Shown: positions 1 to 12,400 of the stretch, one piece after another | How positions within the stretch are numbered: the stretch's first letter is position 1 | Layout: every line of letters begins with the position of its first letter | From: Terebella lapidaria | Lineage: Eukaryota > Annelida > Polychaeta > Terebellida > Terebellidae | Direction of reading: 5' to 3' | DNA length: 64,000 nucleotides | Assembly: GCA_949152475.1 (NCBI GenBank) | Contig: OX424564.1 | Coordinates: forward strand, 32,052,165-32,116,164 | Translations under genes and position numbers: made by a program | The notes under the pieces: model-generated | Database searches by the model: none | The model's input: the letters and a program-made list of their open reading frames with translations, nothing else | Told to the model about the DNA's origin: nothing

Positions 1-945
1 GTCATTCCATGCCATTTCAACCATTTTTCAACACTTCCCACGCACTTGGTCTCAGAAAATTCTGAAAATTGTACCAGATGCTCCCCTACTATTCTGGACA
101 CATCATGTAAAATTTAAGTGTGGTCATTCGAGAACCTTTCGAGATATGACCACTTTAGTAGGGGGGGTATCCATCAATTTTGATGCAAAATTTGCGGACC
201 CTTATTTCTCATCGATTTTCACAGATCAATTCCTCAGCAACTACTTCACATAGGCACCTGAAATTTCAAAATCTAGTACATATTTTTCTGGTCTTTCAGA
301 ATATACAAACACATTTGGAATACATCTAAGCAGTTGGGTATGCTGGCCCTCCAAAAATGGGAAAAATTGCATGGACGTTAGTGGCTGAACCATGTTTAGG
401 CCATCAGATATTGTCTTTCCAGATGCATTAGACAGCTATAACTTCTAGTATTTGTGAATATTTACATGTCCTTTGAGAAACAAAAGCCATTTGACATATA
501 CATGTTTTTGTGTCTGTGTAGCAGACCTCTAAATCTCCTGAAATCTGTTTCGGATCAATTTTTCAATCTGCCAAAACCCAATGTGGGAATGTATGAAAAC
601 CTCCAATTTTTTTTCATTCTGAAGCACAAAGAGTAGGCTTTTCGAGGATATAAAACTTTTTTTCTTTATGCAACTCCTTCATTTTTTATTTTCATGCTCA
701 AAACGTGAATAATTCACCATTCTCACCATTTTCGAATGTTCAAATTCATTTACCTTAGATCATGTGAACAGTCAATTTTTTGTTGCTTGATGAGTGTAAA
801 TTCATGTATTGTTTGTTTCAAGAAAACAACATCTCAAAATATACTTCATTTATTATTGTACAGGCTGAACTTTTACAATGTTCTCTCGATGTGGTACCGT
901 GTTAATTGTCATTGTCATTGCTGCTACTCACTAAGCCTTTGCTTA
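1..945 (+). repeat. Left arm of the long inverted repeat
   Basis: This arm is the inverted counterpart of about 1570-2526. Pairing is nearly continuous from the outer end inward, and fades near CTACTCACTAAGCC around 930-945. It includes the AT-rich stretch at 640-740 and a block around 454-636 that is repeated almost unchanged in inverted orientation at 1900-2082. Short open frames inside it occur on both arms as mirror images. They are a by-product of the repeat, not genes. Confidence 0.85.
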
Positions 946-1127
946 TACTGCTTGAATTTTTGCCTCAGTCTCCTACAACTGGTGCACAAGAGTGACTCCT
1001 CTGATTCACATGGCTGAATGACATCTGCAGTTCCCTGGCACTGTGTGTCTTGTGGCTCATCGTCCGAGCAAAGTGCTGGACTTGTGTTTTCTTCGTCCCA
1101 TGGTGATCTGAAGATATACTCACTTTC
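932..1127 (-). pseudogene. Putative transposon exon B (Cys pair plus basic helix), minus strand
   Basis: This minus-strand exon-like stretch begins after an acceptor TTCTGTTCAG at 1128-1137 and ends at a GTGAGT donor whose G is base 931. It is open for 65 codons and keeps the frame of exon A across the inferred 113-bp intron. The peptide starts ESEYIF, passes through an acidic segment and ends in a CTSCRRLR motif followed by a basic, helix-prone KQYKQRL. That ending resembles the post-zinc-finger coiled coil of some THAP-type transposases, but this is only a resemblance. No downstream catalytic exon is visible; the sequence runs straight into the left inverted-repeat arm, so the gene is truncated. 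Confidence 0.4.
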
Positions 1128-1240
1128 CTGAACAGAAATTCGCAAGAATTAGCATGCTCCTGTTGATCCTGCCAAGATGCATGTACATGTATGCTTGTGC
1201 TATGAAGCTTGTACTAAGTGACTTGTCTCATTACATGTAC

Positions 1241-1497
1241 CTGATCTGGTGACCCCAACAACAATGGGAATTGTTCTTTCAAATTGTCACTTAGAGGTCC
1301 TGTACTGTTTGCTTCTTGGGCTTCTGTCGGTCGACCTTCAGATGTGATGCCATCCTTCCTGTCTATCATGTTGTCAAGATTCAAGTCAACTGTTTGGTCA
1401 CTGTCATTTTCTGCATTTTGTACCCCCACATCTACTGTAACATCACTGCCATCAGAGGTTGATGAAATCTCAATGCATGTGGCATTTCCTTCTTCTG
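1241..1497 (-). pseudogene. Putative transposon exon A (acidic linker region), minus strand
   Basis: Read on the minus strand this is open for about 85 codons, from a possible acceptor (ATAATCAG) near 1498 to a donor CAG|GTACAT at 1241/1240. The peptide is acidic and rich in Ser, Asp, Glu, Asn and Gln, and has no recognisable fold. It ends in PLLLGSPDQ in phase 0 and would join exon B in frame. The in-frame join and the location inside a TIR element argue that it is a fragment of a transposon-encoded protein. Acidic Ser-rich linkers are common after the DNA-binding domain of transposases, but I recognise no family. The 5' border is approximate. Confidence 0.4.
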
Positions 1498-1569
1498 ATT
1501 ATGTGTAGAGTGGTGAGCTCCCTGGTGCATATTTCCTTGCCATTTCCTTGCTCAACACAACATTCATGA

Positions 1570-2526
1570 GGAGATCTCAAGCAAAGGCTTCAGCCATATG
1601 AGGAAGTGAGGAGCAGTGATGACGATGACAATTAATACTGTACTGCATTGAGAGAATATGTGAAAGTTCAGCCTGTATAGTAATAAATGAAGTATATTTT
1701 GAGATGTTGTTTTCTTAAAACAAACAATACATGAATTTACACTCATGAAGCAACAAAAAATTGACTGTTCAGATGATCTAAGGTAAATGAATTTGAACAT
1801 TCGAAAATGGTGAAAATGGTGAATTATTCACGTTTTGAGCATGAAAATAAAAAATGAAGGAGTTGCATAAAGAAAAAAAGTTTTATATCCTCAAAAAGCC
1901 TACTCTTTGTGCTTCAGAATGAAAAAAAATTGGAGGTTTTCATACATTCCCACATTGGGTTTTGGCAGATTGAAAAATTGATCCGAAACAGATTTCAGGA
2001 GATTTAGAGGTCTGCTACACAGACACAAAAACATGTATATGTCAAATGGCTTTTGTTTCTCAAAGGACATGTAAATATTCACAAATACTAGAAGTTATAG
2101 CTGTATAATGCATCTGGAAAGACAATATCTGATGGCCTAAACATGGTTCAGCCACTAACGTCCATGCAATTTTTCCCATTTTTGGAGGGCCAGCAAACCC
2201 AACTGCTTAGATGTATTCCAAATGTGTTTGTATATTCTGAAAGACCAGAAAAATATGTACTGGATTTTGAAATTTCAGGTGCCTATGTGAAGTAGTTGCT
2301 GAGAAATTGATCTGTGAAAATCGATGAGAAATAAGGGTCCGCAAATTTTGCATCAAAATTGATGGATACCCCCCCTACTAAAGTGGTCATATCTCGAAAG
2401 GTTCTCGACTGACCACACTGAAATTTTACATGGTGTGTCCAGAATAGTAGGGGAGCACCTGGTCAAATTTTCAGAATTTTCTGAGACCAAGTGCGTGGGG
2501 CCCCCGTTGAAATGGCATGGAATGAC
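1570..2526 (-). repeat. Right arm of the long inverted repeat
   Basis: Reverse complement of the left arm, with a few percent substitutions and small indels, for example near 2405-2415 and around 2490-2510 where the outer sequence differs. The outer end GGCATGGAATGAC at 2514-2526 mirrors the first bases of the window. The arms have diverged visibly, so this insertion is older than the 6.5-kb elements further on. Confidence 0.85.
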
Positions 2527-3370
2527 CCTATATTATACAATAATCAACATATAGCTATAGCCAATCCAACTAAACTCATTATAAATATTTATGTAATATG
2601 CTTATTTTTGTGCCTTTCATGTTGTGTTCTGCCATCTCCAATACACTGGTCAACAGTATGTAAGTACATCATTACTTTATAACTTTCACTTAAGATTGCA
2701 TGTATGTTCAAAATGGTTTTGTCATGAACAAAATGGTTTTGTCAGAATGGTATAAAAAAGTCTTATGGTCTGTGATGTAATTTAGAATCTTTGGAGATCT
2801 ATAGATCCCAAATTGGAAATATTTTTTTTGCATTTCAATACTGTGTCATTGTAAAAAGCACAGCTGACTAAATCGTGATTAAAGGGAAGTATTCTTTCGA
2901 GAGATTGTTGTACATGTTGTAAAAAGCTTGTATTCCCAAATGTGGCTTCACAACCACTCGAAATGTTTGAAAACCAGGTCCCACTCTTGTCACGTTAAAA
3001 GTAGAAGAAAAAAAAGTGAAGGAGAAAAAGGACAAAGACATTCCAGATTTCATTATCTCTTTCCCAGCCTTGTGAACTGCCTTTTAAGGCCCGCCGCCTA
3101 ATTCGCCTTGTGTTTTACTGGGTACCGAGCATGTGTTGAATTACCCTCGGTATCTCAGCTCGGCCATCCATTTCAGACCGGAAAGCCGTTGTTATTGTTT
3201 TGGCTTTGGGTGGTGGGGCCACGACCTACACTGCTACCCCCTCTCCCTAAAGCAACTGCCGATTTCTTGCACGCCCTTTCTTCCTTTGGGAGGCAGGGAT
3301 TCTCAGCGAAGCGCCAAGAAGTTAATTTCCTGTAGATTGTTAAGACAAAACATCTTGCAGGCATTATTGG

Positions 3371-3401
3371 CCGTCCGTCCGTCCGTCCGTCCGTCCGTCC
3401 C
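3371..3401. repeat. Tetranucleotide microsatellite (CCGT)n
   Basis: About seven uninterrupted copies of CCGT, ending in a short C run. The same motif recurs in shorter form at 22317-22342, 41181-41206, 31919-31942 and 51485-51505. It produces the Arg-Pro-Ser-Val or Asp-Gly-Arg-Thr repeats seen in spurious open frames here. Confidence 0.9.
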
Positions 3402-6400
3402 CCAAATCATCTCGCCCGGGTGGCGGACGGTCTCACAAAGTGTCACCCCCGGATGGATAGAAGGATGGACGTTATGCGAGATCCCTATCCACCACAGCTG
3501 CCAATGGAACCATGCAGCCAGGCAGTCGCAAATGGATCGAAAAGCGATTCCAATCGGCAGAAGAAATGCACGTGCACAATGCAAACGCAGTCGTACGTGC
3601 AATGTCGAATGCATCTATAGACGGGCAGCATGTGCGGAGAGCAAGGTTTCTGCTTGACGAAAGCAAAGACAGCCGGCATGGATCACGCTCAAACATAGCC
3701 TACCGAAGATGCTCGGTCGCTGTTCCCTCGCTTTAGCTCTAGCTGGACCCGACCCATCACCATGTGTTCCACCCAGGCATGACTCACTGTTTGTTTAAGG
3801 CTTTAATTGGCTCACACTTGGCATAGCTTCTAATGGTCGTCTCCTTGCATCTATCCACTGCTGGGCTGTATTAATTACATGGGAGTCCTGTCTGTTTTCT
3901 GATCTGTCCGTCCACCCGTCAGTCTGTTTGCACGTCTGTCTTTTCGTCCCCGTCCCCCACTCTCCACAGCCTCATCCCTGATTCCATGTCTCCAAGTTGC
4001 TTGAAACAGCTGAGAACAAACTGTGAACAGTCTTGACGAGGGGAAGAAACCGTCTCCGTTGTCACGACGATGAGCCAAGCTTTTAGCCGGACAGATTGCC
4101 TCCTTTAGTTTGATCGCACCTTGTAATGGAAGTCTTGCCCTCGAAGTGACTCCCGCTGACTCTGGATCAGCGTAGATAGCTCGGCAGGGGGTAATGATGG
4201 GGTCTTTATGGCCGTTTTCCTACGGGACACTGCGAGGAGGATGTCGGAATCCACTTTGAATCAGAGCCAATAACTCGTTTGATTGAAAAGTAGAAGGGTG
4301 TTGAATTATGAATCGTGAAGATCTCGCCGTCAAACTGCGTCTTTGAGTGACGTCTATGGCAGCAGCTTGTTTGCCCCTAGATTAAGACAGGTTTGAATTA
4401 ACAATTACAGCTGTAATCTACACTAATCTTGGGATAATCCCTAGTGGACCACCCAGCCGGTAAGGTTCGGCTTTATTAACCGAGGAAAAGTCGCTTGGAA
4501 CAATGGGGAAAACCCGGCGGAAATTAGATTGGCAGGGGGATGTGAAACGTGAAAACTGAGCGGAGTTTATTTCGCGAGAAGGAATCACTTGGGGATATAC
4601 AGATGTAATATCTTGTTATTCATGAAGGGATGGTTTTTATTCTGTCGTCTTTTTGGCTTTTTTTGAGCTAGGAAGGACTAGAGATTTGCATTTTAAAGCA
4701 GGGGGGTTGATGTGATCCAGGATATTACCAGATATTGAGTCCTGATTGAGGCTGTCATCTCAGTGTTGAGTGACATCAACTGAGACCACACGCCACTTGT
4801 CCAACATTGTCAGGTTTTTGTCTAGGGGATAACAAAAATTAAGATGTGCAATGTTGTTAGGAATTTGTGTAAAACAAAGGAATTGGTGTTTTACATGTTG
4901 GATAGGTTATGGACTGTCATATATCTATTCAGTCTTCATTCACACTAGACCTGACAATAGTTCTCAATCATGTTTACATATAAAATATATCAAGAAAGTT
5001 ATGATTATGAATAATGAACATTGTTTTGAATGATGGGATGGTTTTTCCGTCAAGAAGGCTCAGCACATACATGGATACTCACAAAAATTTTTACCTCGAC
5101 ACTGCATGGAAAGAAAGGAATATGTTTTTGTGAGTGCCGAGACACATTGTTCCACGTCTTTGTTGAGTAGCGCCAGATTTATAGCGACAGGACGATGTGA
5201 CAAAATCTCCACTCTGAAATCTCCCATGGCGACTTTTCCCTGCCGTCCCGAAGGTTGACTTTGCCTCCCTGGGGGTGACTTCGGCTGTGGCTTGCAATAT
5301 CAATTTGTTGGCAATGATGCTATAGGGGTTTATCAGTCCATAACATGGGTGAGAAGTCTCGGCTGGAGGGGGCGGCAACGGTTTGAACTTTCCGCCTGTG
5401 GGGGCTTCGGTGATCGTGGGGGTCGGGCTGGTGAGGTAGGCTAAGCCGGGGGAGGGAAAAGGTCATACACATAACGGCGGAGAGGGAAGCAGGGACCAGT
5501 CTTGAAACTAATCCTGCTTTACAGAGCCATGAAAGGGACATCAAGTTCCCCCACCGATGAATTTATCAAGTGGGACGCGGGTCAACGCTGGACGATTGAA
5601 GTGACCAGTGGCTACTTGGGGGTAGAATCGACTCCCGGGTAAGCGATCGGTCCTTGATGGTGATGTGATGGTGATTGTGATGATGTGGTTGGTATAGCAA
5701 TGATGACTACTGCCCACTGATGCCATGTATTGAGAAGTGTTTTGGTTGCCATAGATACCATGTGTGTGGTGACAGAAGATTCGGCGGGGCGGGGTTGTGG
5801 CGATGGGTGGGATGGGTCACTTTGTGAGATAACACTCGATCGCCGAAGTAAAGGCGGTCGTGGCAGTTTTAATCTGCTAAGAGGGGCCATGTCCATCTAT
5901 CTCTTCCTGCGCTTTGCCCGGAAAAGAAAGAAGAAATGAACTGTCCGTCCCGTCGAGCGAAAATGTCTTGCCCCCTACTTGCTGACAAGTTGAGATTACA
6001 GATTCGCTCATATTTTCTGCGGCGAACAAAGTTGCCAACGGAAGGCTCCATGATGAGCTTTTCTCTGTTGACAGTTGGGCCAAATCAGCGCCTTTTGTGG
6101 GGGCTGGGTTGAGATGGCACTCACTGATTACGGTCTAATTTGAATGACAGTCGACAACGGTCGCTGGCGTCTCTCGCAGAAAGCGATATGACACACAAAA
6201 GCCGGCCGATTTATGGAACAAAGTTCGTCCTGGTGGAAGCGATGTCTGACACTTTGAGACTTCCCGAGATAAACCCGCTATAGATGTGAGATTTTCCGCC
6301 GTAGAACCATGAAAATTGTGTTTACAAACTGGACAATGGAGTTGACATGGTGGATCAACTTCTAACTTTGCAGGCCATTGTGAAACTGCTGGGCATATCC

Positions 6401-9400
6401 ACACAATCACACAAGTATTACCGTGATTTGTGGCTCACACTTTCTGTCATGGAATTGTGCAAATTTCTGAATTTGAAAAGAAGAAATATGATATCTGGTC
6501 ACCGTTTACATCTTTTTGCTCATGGATCAGATCCACGAGCAGATCAGACTGTAATGCATTAACTCCATCCATACCAGAGTCATTACTATAATAGTTTAGC
6601 ATAAGTTTATTCAAAAACTGAGTTCTGAATGAAATCAAAATACAATACCGTGCAAGCAATAGTAACATATTCATAACATAAGTACAGACTTCTGAAAAAA
6701 TCCTGTCCCATTGACTTTTCTGCAACCTCCACTTGGTGGCAGCACTATACAATAGGAACACTCCTCAATTTTCTCCTTCTCTCATCCCAAAAATTCCCAG
6801 CCAGCTCATTTTCCAATCTCCACCCCAGCCCACCCATATCCCCAGGGGCAACTGATCTATCCACCCCTTACCACCCGCCCATCCCCAAGGGGTGATTTTC
6901 CGCCCTGACCCCCCCAGGGACCCCCCAAGCATGACCATGGGGAGGGACATGGTCCATTAGCTGGTGACACCTCCTGCCTTCCCTAGGGATGTCCCACTAC
7001 CCCTGCTGAATATTCTTGTTTGGTCTAGATTCAACATTGTTTTGACGAGTGAATTTCACTTTGTTTTTGCACAATGTGGGGAGAAAAGAAGAAAACATAT
7101 ATACGAAAATAGCTAAGTGTGAGAAATTCTTTTGATATTCCGTTGATTCTTGACAACCCAAAGACAGTTGAAAACTTTGAAGTTGGTTTTTACAGCTTAT
7201 ATGGCAAGTTGTGAATTTTTTATCAAAAGAAAAAAATTAATAAATAAAAAAAAATACTGTCCCATATGGATCACTACAATTCTTGAATCTTTATGGTGCA
7301 AAAGCTGTTAAAAGTACCCGAGTACGAATCGCTTGTTGCAAACTTGTGAACAGCCTTGCAAACCATTGTAGATCTCCCGGGGAAAACAGATTCACAAAGA
7401 CCGCCGACAAATGTCAACGCACGGAAGTCCAGGGATAATCCTGGCCCGTCCAGGCTCCATTATGGATGCAGGACAGGCTCTGGACCTTCGCAAAGCCATG
7501 TCAATCCGTTTAAAGCGTTCGCCTATGGATTCCACGATGCCCGCGTTTACCGACCCGCTTGAGGAAGATACCACCTAATAAATATGTAAGGCAAGGAGTG
7601 ATGGGCTGAATTGGTAGATGGCTCAGAAAAGTAGCACGCCTTCTTTGCTTGGCATTTTTTCTCTTTCTTCGGCAGCGCCCGTTTTGCAACAGAGTGTTCC
7701 TTCGCTGAATTTACATTGCTAAACAAAAGGATGGCACCGAGGGAAAGAAAGATTGTCAAAAAACGGCAAAACACTACTTGGTTGAATTCCACAACTCAAT
7801 AAGGGGAATAGCGTCAGTATGCTATCAGTATTTGCGTGAGTGCAGATGACGTATTTTCTCAAACAAATAGTTTCCACATGGAAAAACTGGTGGAGAATCC
7901 AGGCCAAATTGTTGAATGTCATTGCTGTGATTGTTGGTGACAATAGTGCACAAAGGGAGGCTTCTTGATTAACCAGAAGAAGATACGTGGCATGATCATA
8001 AGAGATTTGAGACAGTCTGTGGTGTTGCCTTTTGGGTGAAATTGATGTTTTGATAGGAAGTAGATGGGAAATTTTAAAAATATATTATAGATATTTACAG
8101 TCATTGAAACATATTTCAACTTTCATTATATTATAAATAGTATATATCATGTATATCAAAAGGTGTGCAGAAACACTGTGACTATCACCTAGCCATTAGT
8201 TCAGCGGGAAATGAATTTGTATTACCATCTTGGAAACAATCAAGACCGTTTGTCACTTCTAAAATAACCGCAGTATTATGATCGCTAGAATATCCTGCAC
8301 CCCGGCAGAAGGTGTGTCAGTCTTGTCGAGGGGGTTGGTATACAAGCTTTGGAACATTCCTTCTGATGTCAAATTTCACACTTCAATCATTTCAAAAAAA
8401 CAAAAGCTGTTGACACCGATGACCCTTATTCATAACCAAGTGAAAGAATTGCCCTTTAACTGTTGCAATCGAGCTCAAGTACTCATTGTTCAACTCAACC
8501 ATCAATGCAAGTTGTATCAACAAAAAACCAAACCCCCTTTTCTATCCATCCGGACTATTATCTAGATACCTTTAATCTCCGATGATATCCGTTTGACGGT
8601 ATTATGTCGGCTAAAGTGGAACGTCGTGGGTGCTTTTGTCAAAAGAGACAGGACACGTCCAAATATCGGACCACGATGACGACGTTTTCGATGGGTGGTT
8701 GTCAGTGGAAGCAACTGTTTTGAACTGTGGGGTGAGGGTTCCGCAGAAAAGCTGTCAGGCTTTTTTTTCCTGTGATTTTGTGTGTGTCTAGTCTACAGGT
8801 TGGAGTGTGGCAACAGTTCTTTTTCTTTGTCTTGGGGGTTGGGGAGCAGGGTAGGGTCTCTATTTCTATTGTTGACACCCGATGATAGATAGATTTGTAG
8901 CTTTTGCCGTTGGCCGCAGCAACCAATGACAACAATGCTGTCTACCGTTGAGTGAGTGAAACACAGTAGAAAAAAAAAACTCACTGCGGAGAAACCGATT
9001 GTGAATTCTGAAAAGAGAAGAAAAACAGAAGCCGTCATTTGGGAAAACCCGTCACGGCTTTCCCCATAGATCTCTCCCGAATGTGACAGCTGGGGTCGAA
9101 GGTCAACAGGTCCCGACCTGGAGGTCACGGATCAGTCGCAGCGCACAATCTGGCCCGACAATTAGTTCCCACGTTTGAAACCTGGGGGTGGCTGACTTTT
9201 GCGACTAAATATGGCGTTTGAGCTGTTGGTTTGGACCCTCCCCTTGATATAATACTTTTTTCCGGACATTTTTCGTGCCGGGGTTTTGACGTCTGTAAGC
9301 TATTAGGGGACGGGTGACCAATGTGTTCAACATTGATACAAGGCGGGAACAGACAAAATTAGTACTTGGCTGGTGGCGGAATGAGATTTTTTTTCTGGTA

Positions 9401-12400
9401 TGAGGCCGAGGGGTGCAGCGAGGGTGGGTGAAAAGGGGGTAAAAACAATGAAGGGTGGTAACACATGGGTGGTTACAGCACAGTTAGGAACGTTGGTGGG
9501 AGGGCCGGTTACATGATGCTAGGGAAGTGCGATTACTTGAAACTATGGTAACTTAATTTGCAAAAAAAAAAACAAATATGAATCAAGATATTGTCATTGA
9601 TTGATTATACTTTGGTCATTTCGAAAATGAAAATAAAATCTTAAAAAAGGGAAATTTAACTTAATTATTTTAATATGCACAAAAAATTTTTATTGTCCAC
9701 CCTTGGCATATATTTAGTCATGTTAGTAGGGAGATAATTACAGTGATATTTTTGAACTTTGTTTAAATCAAATGAATTCTACAGCCACCATGCAACATTA
9801 ATTGAAATATTTCAAAGATTTTTGACCTAATAATTCACCAGTAGAAATAGTTAACACCCCTTAATGGTGACCACCTCCAACAAGTCGGCAACTTCTTTGG
9901 TCCATTGTTGCTGGTCAAAGTAGGCGTGGACATGTCAATCCTATAGTGTGCTGGGGGTTGGGGAGAGGGGGGGGGGGGTCAGACTGTACATATTTAAGGG
10001 GTGGGGATAGCTTGACCCCCGGGACTTTGATCTTGTGGGGTGAGGGTGTCATAATATTTAGGAAAGTGTCATTTAAATTTGACACGCAGTTGGCTGGTCC
10101 CTTAGCAACAGTTTTGGAGTTGGGGGTGACTTCTTCTGTCATGGATAAAGGGTGATTGAATTAGTTGGGTATCCACAGAAAGGGATGGACAGAAAAAATG
10201 GAGAGCTTTACAAATATTTGTCGCCAAGGCTTGTCTTTTTGTTTGTGAATTGAATATGATCATGATGATGGAAGAATAAAAAAGGCTATTGTTGAGCGAT
10301 GAAAGAACGGAAAATATTCTTTGTCTTCGAAGAAAGACGAAAAAAAAAACTGGTGATGATTAATTACCGTGACAAACATATTTGTCCCCTAGGATGGTAC
10401 CAACCGGTTTCCCCATGGTCAAAAAATGTCGACCTTGTTGCCATAGCGTTGAAAGTCATTGTGCAAATTAGTTTACCGATTGTTGACATGCGTTCCAAGG
10501 AAGTGATATTTGACAGAACAGACACACGATTAGCATGATAACGAAGACGGCGATGATTTATGAGTTTCTACTGAGTTGACAGATGTTAATGGGAACAGAT
10601 TTAAAAGTGGCAAAATAATTTTAGAGGGAAATTATTGTATGCTTTGAATAATACACAGGATTATAGCTGTATGTCAAACAGATATTTTTGTCTTAGTGAG
10701 GTCCGATAATTTGCAAAACAAAAATATTTTTCACATGAAAAACATTATGTATATAGATATAGTGCTTGAAATGCATTCTGTTTTCTTTGCAATCATGACT
10801 TTGAGGAGATTCTCTTCTGGGGAAAATATTCTGAATGTTTTCGAAGACTTACGCCTTCAGTGACGATAGTGAGTAATTACATTCTTTCGAATCTATGTCA
10901 AAACTTCTGATCAATTCATTCAATATCAATGTTGATATATGTTGAAAATATCATTTACCATTCCATGATTATATACCACCGCATTAACTGCATTTCCTTC
11001 CTTTGACCACTTTCTAGAAAGCAGAATAAACAATGAATTGATACCCCTCTTCCCCCTTCCCCCCCCCACCCCCCCCACCCCACTTTCACTCCCATTGATA
11101 CCTTCTGATCTGGAGTCATATTTGGAGAATCCTTGGAGATAATGTGGATCAAGTTCACTCTCGGGATGAAAGATACTTTTCGTTTGGTTTTTAGTTCGGC
11201 TGGGAGAGATTCCAAATTTTATCTGGGTAGATGAAGAAAGGGGGCATTTGTTGCAAAAGTTGTTCTATAATCTGCGATATTTTTGTTTTCGAGAATCAAA
11301 GAAAAGTTTTGATTTTGTTCCAGATTAAGCTTTATGTCTACAATGTGGCACTGCCTATGAACATGACACTGTTGATATGAAACATGGACCCCAGTTACAG
11401 TAGAGATCAGAAAAAGAGATCTCGGTTATTCTAATCTGACAAGGGGAGAAGCCTCAATGACGAATATAGTCATTGGCCCTGCTCTGCATCGGGACCAAAA
11501 TCGTCCCTGATTACTGAAATCATTTAATGGAGTCCCCGCGCACACTTTCATTGTGGATTGAATGACAGCTATGGAAAGCCTCTACACACATGTGATTAGT
11601 ATCCGTGTCAAAGTCAGTGGGAAAAACCAGCACGCTATCTTTCATGGTGATTCCGAAACGTGGTTAGACTCGAAAAATCTGTGCAGAAGTAGGGACGTAA
11701 ATTGGATGTCATATAGGGGGACAGTGTTTATAACGATCGTCGATGGCTGAAAGAAAATATATGCTAGAGAAAATGTGCAGACTTTTTTTCTCGCGCTGCT
11801 ACTTCAAGCCTATTGATTTAAGATTGCACGTGTGTGTACGTTTTAAATTAATAACAGTTAGTCCGTTTTAAGACCCTTATGGTTTTTGTGCTAGAAACAA
11901 CTGCATTTTAAAGTTTTATTTCTTTCAAGAATTTTAGTCGTCTTGTTTATTTGCTGCCGTCATCAAATGGATTCTAGATGCCATACTCGGCATTCCAACT
12001 GGTGCTTTGTGGAAGGGGGAAATATTTCATTGAATTACTGTATAACCAGTGTTTGAAAGAGTTGGATTAGCAGGAGCAGCGACCACCGCTCGAAGATAAT
12101 AACCTTACAGCGCTCTCCCGCAATTACAGCTAGTGGTATTCAAGAAATCTTTTCCGATGATGCAAGCTTCACTGAGGCCATCGCATAAATACCCCCAGGA
12201 ATCCCTCAAACAAAACAGCACAAAAACATGAAATAACGCACTGAAAAAAATCGTAGAAACTGTGACAGAAGCAGGGGTGAAAACACTCCACATAAATGCC
12301 ATTAGTCGGGGAGATATGTGAACAGGCTGTAGAGCAGGTTTTTGCCCGTGTTAAGACCGCCATTAACACTGTACCCGTCTCCAGCCGGATAATAACTTCT

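Larger units (their letters stand above)
1..2526. mobile_element. Long inverted-repeat (fold-back/TIR) DNA transposon remnant
   Basis: The first and last parts of this segment are reverse complements. Base 1 (GTCATTCCATGCC...) pairs with base 2526 (...GGCATGGAATGAC), and the match continues inward with scattered substitutions for about 945 bp on each side. An unpaired core of about 0.6 kb contains two minus-strand exon-like pieces. This is the layout of a DNA transposon with very long terminal inverted repeats, or of a fold-back element. The left flank lies outside the window, so no target-site duplication can be read and the true end may be a base or more further left. The right flank reads CCTATATTATAC. 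Superfamily is uncertain; a THAP-type (Kolobok- or P-like) element is a guess from the acidic, cysteine-containing core peptide. The coding capacity looks too small for a full transposase, so I take it as non-autonomous. Confidence 0.82.

Noticed and set aside
3133..3657. 174-codon open frame on the + strand
   Set aside because: It runs through the CCGT microsatellite, which gives an artificial Val-Arg-Pro-Ser repeat. The rest has no motif and is overlapped on both strands by comparable frames.
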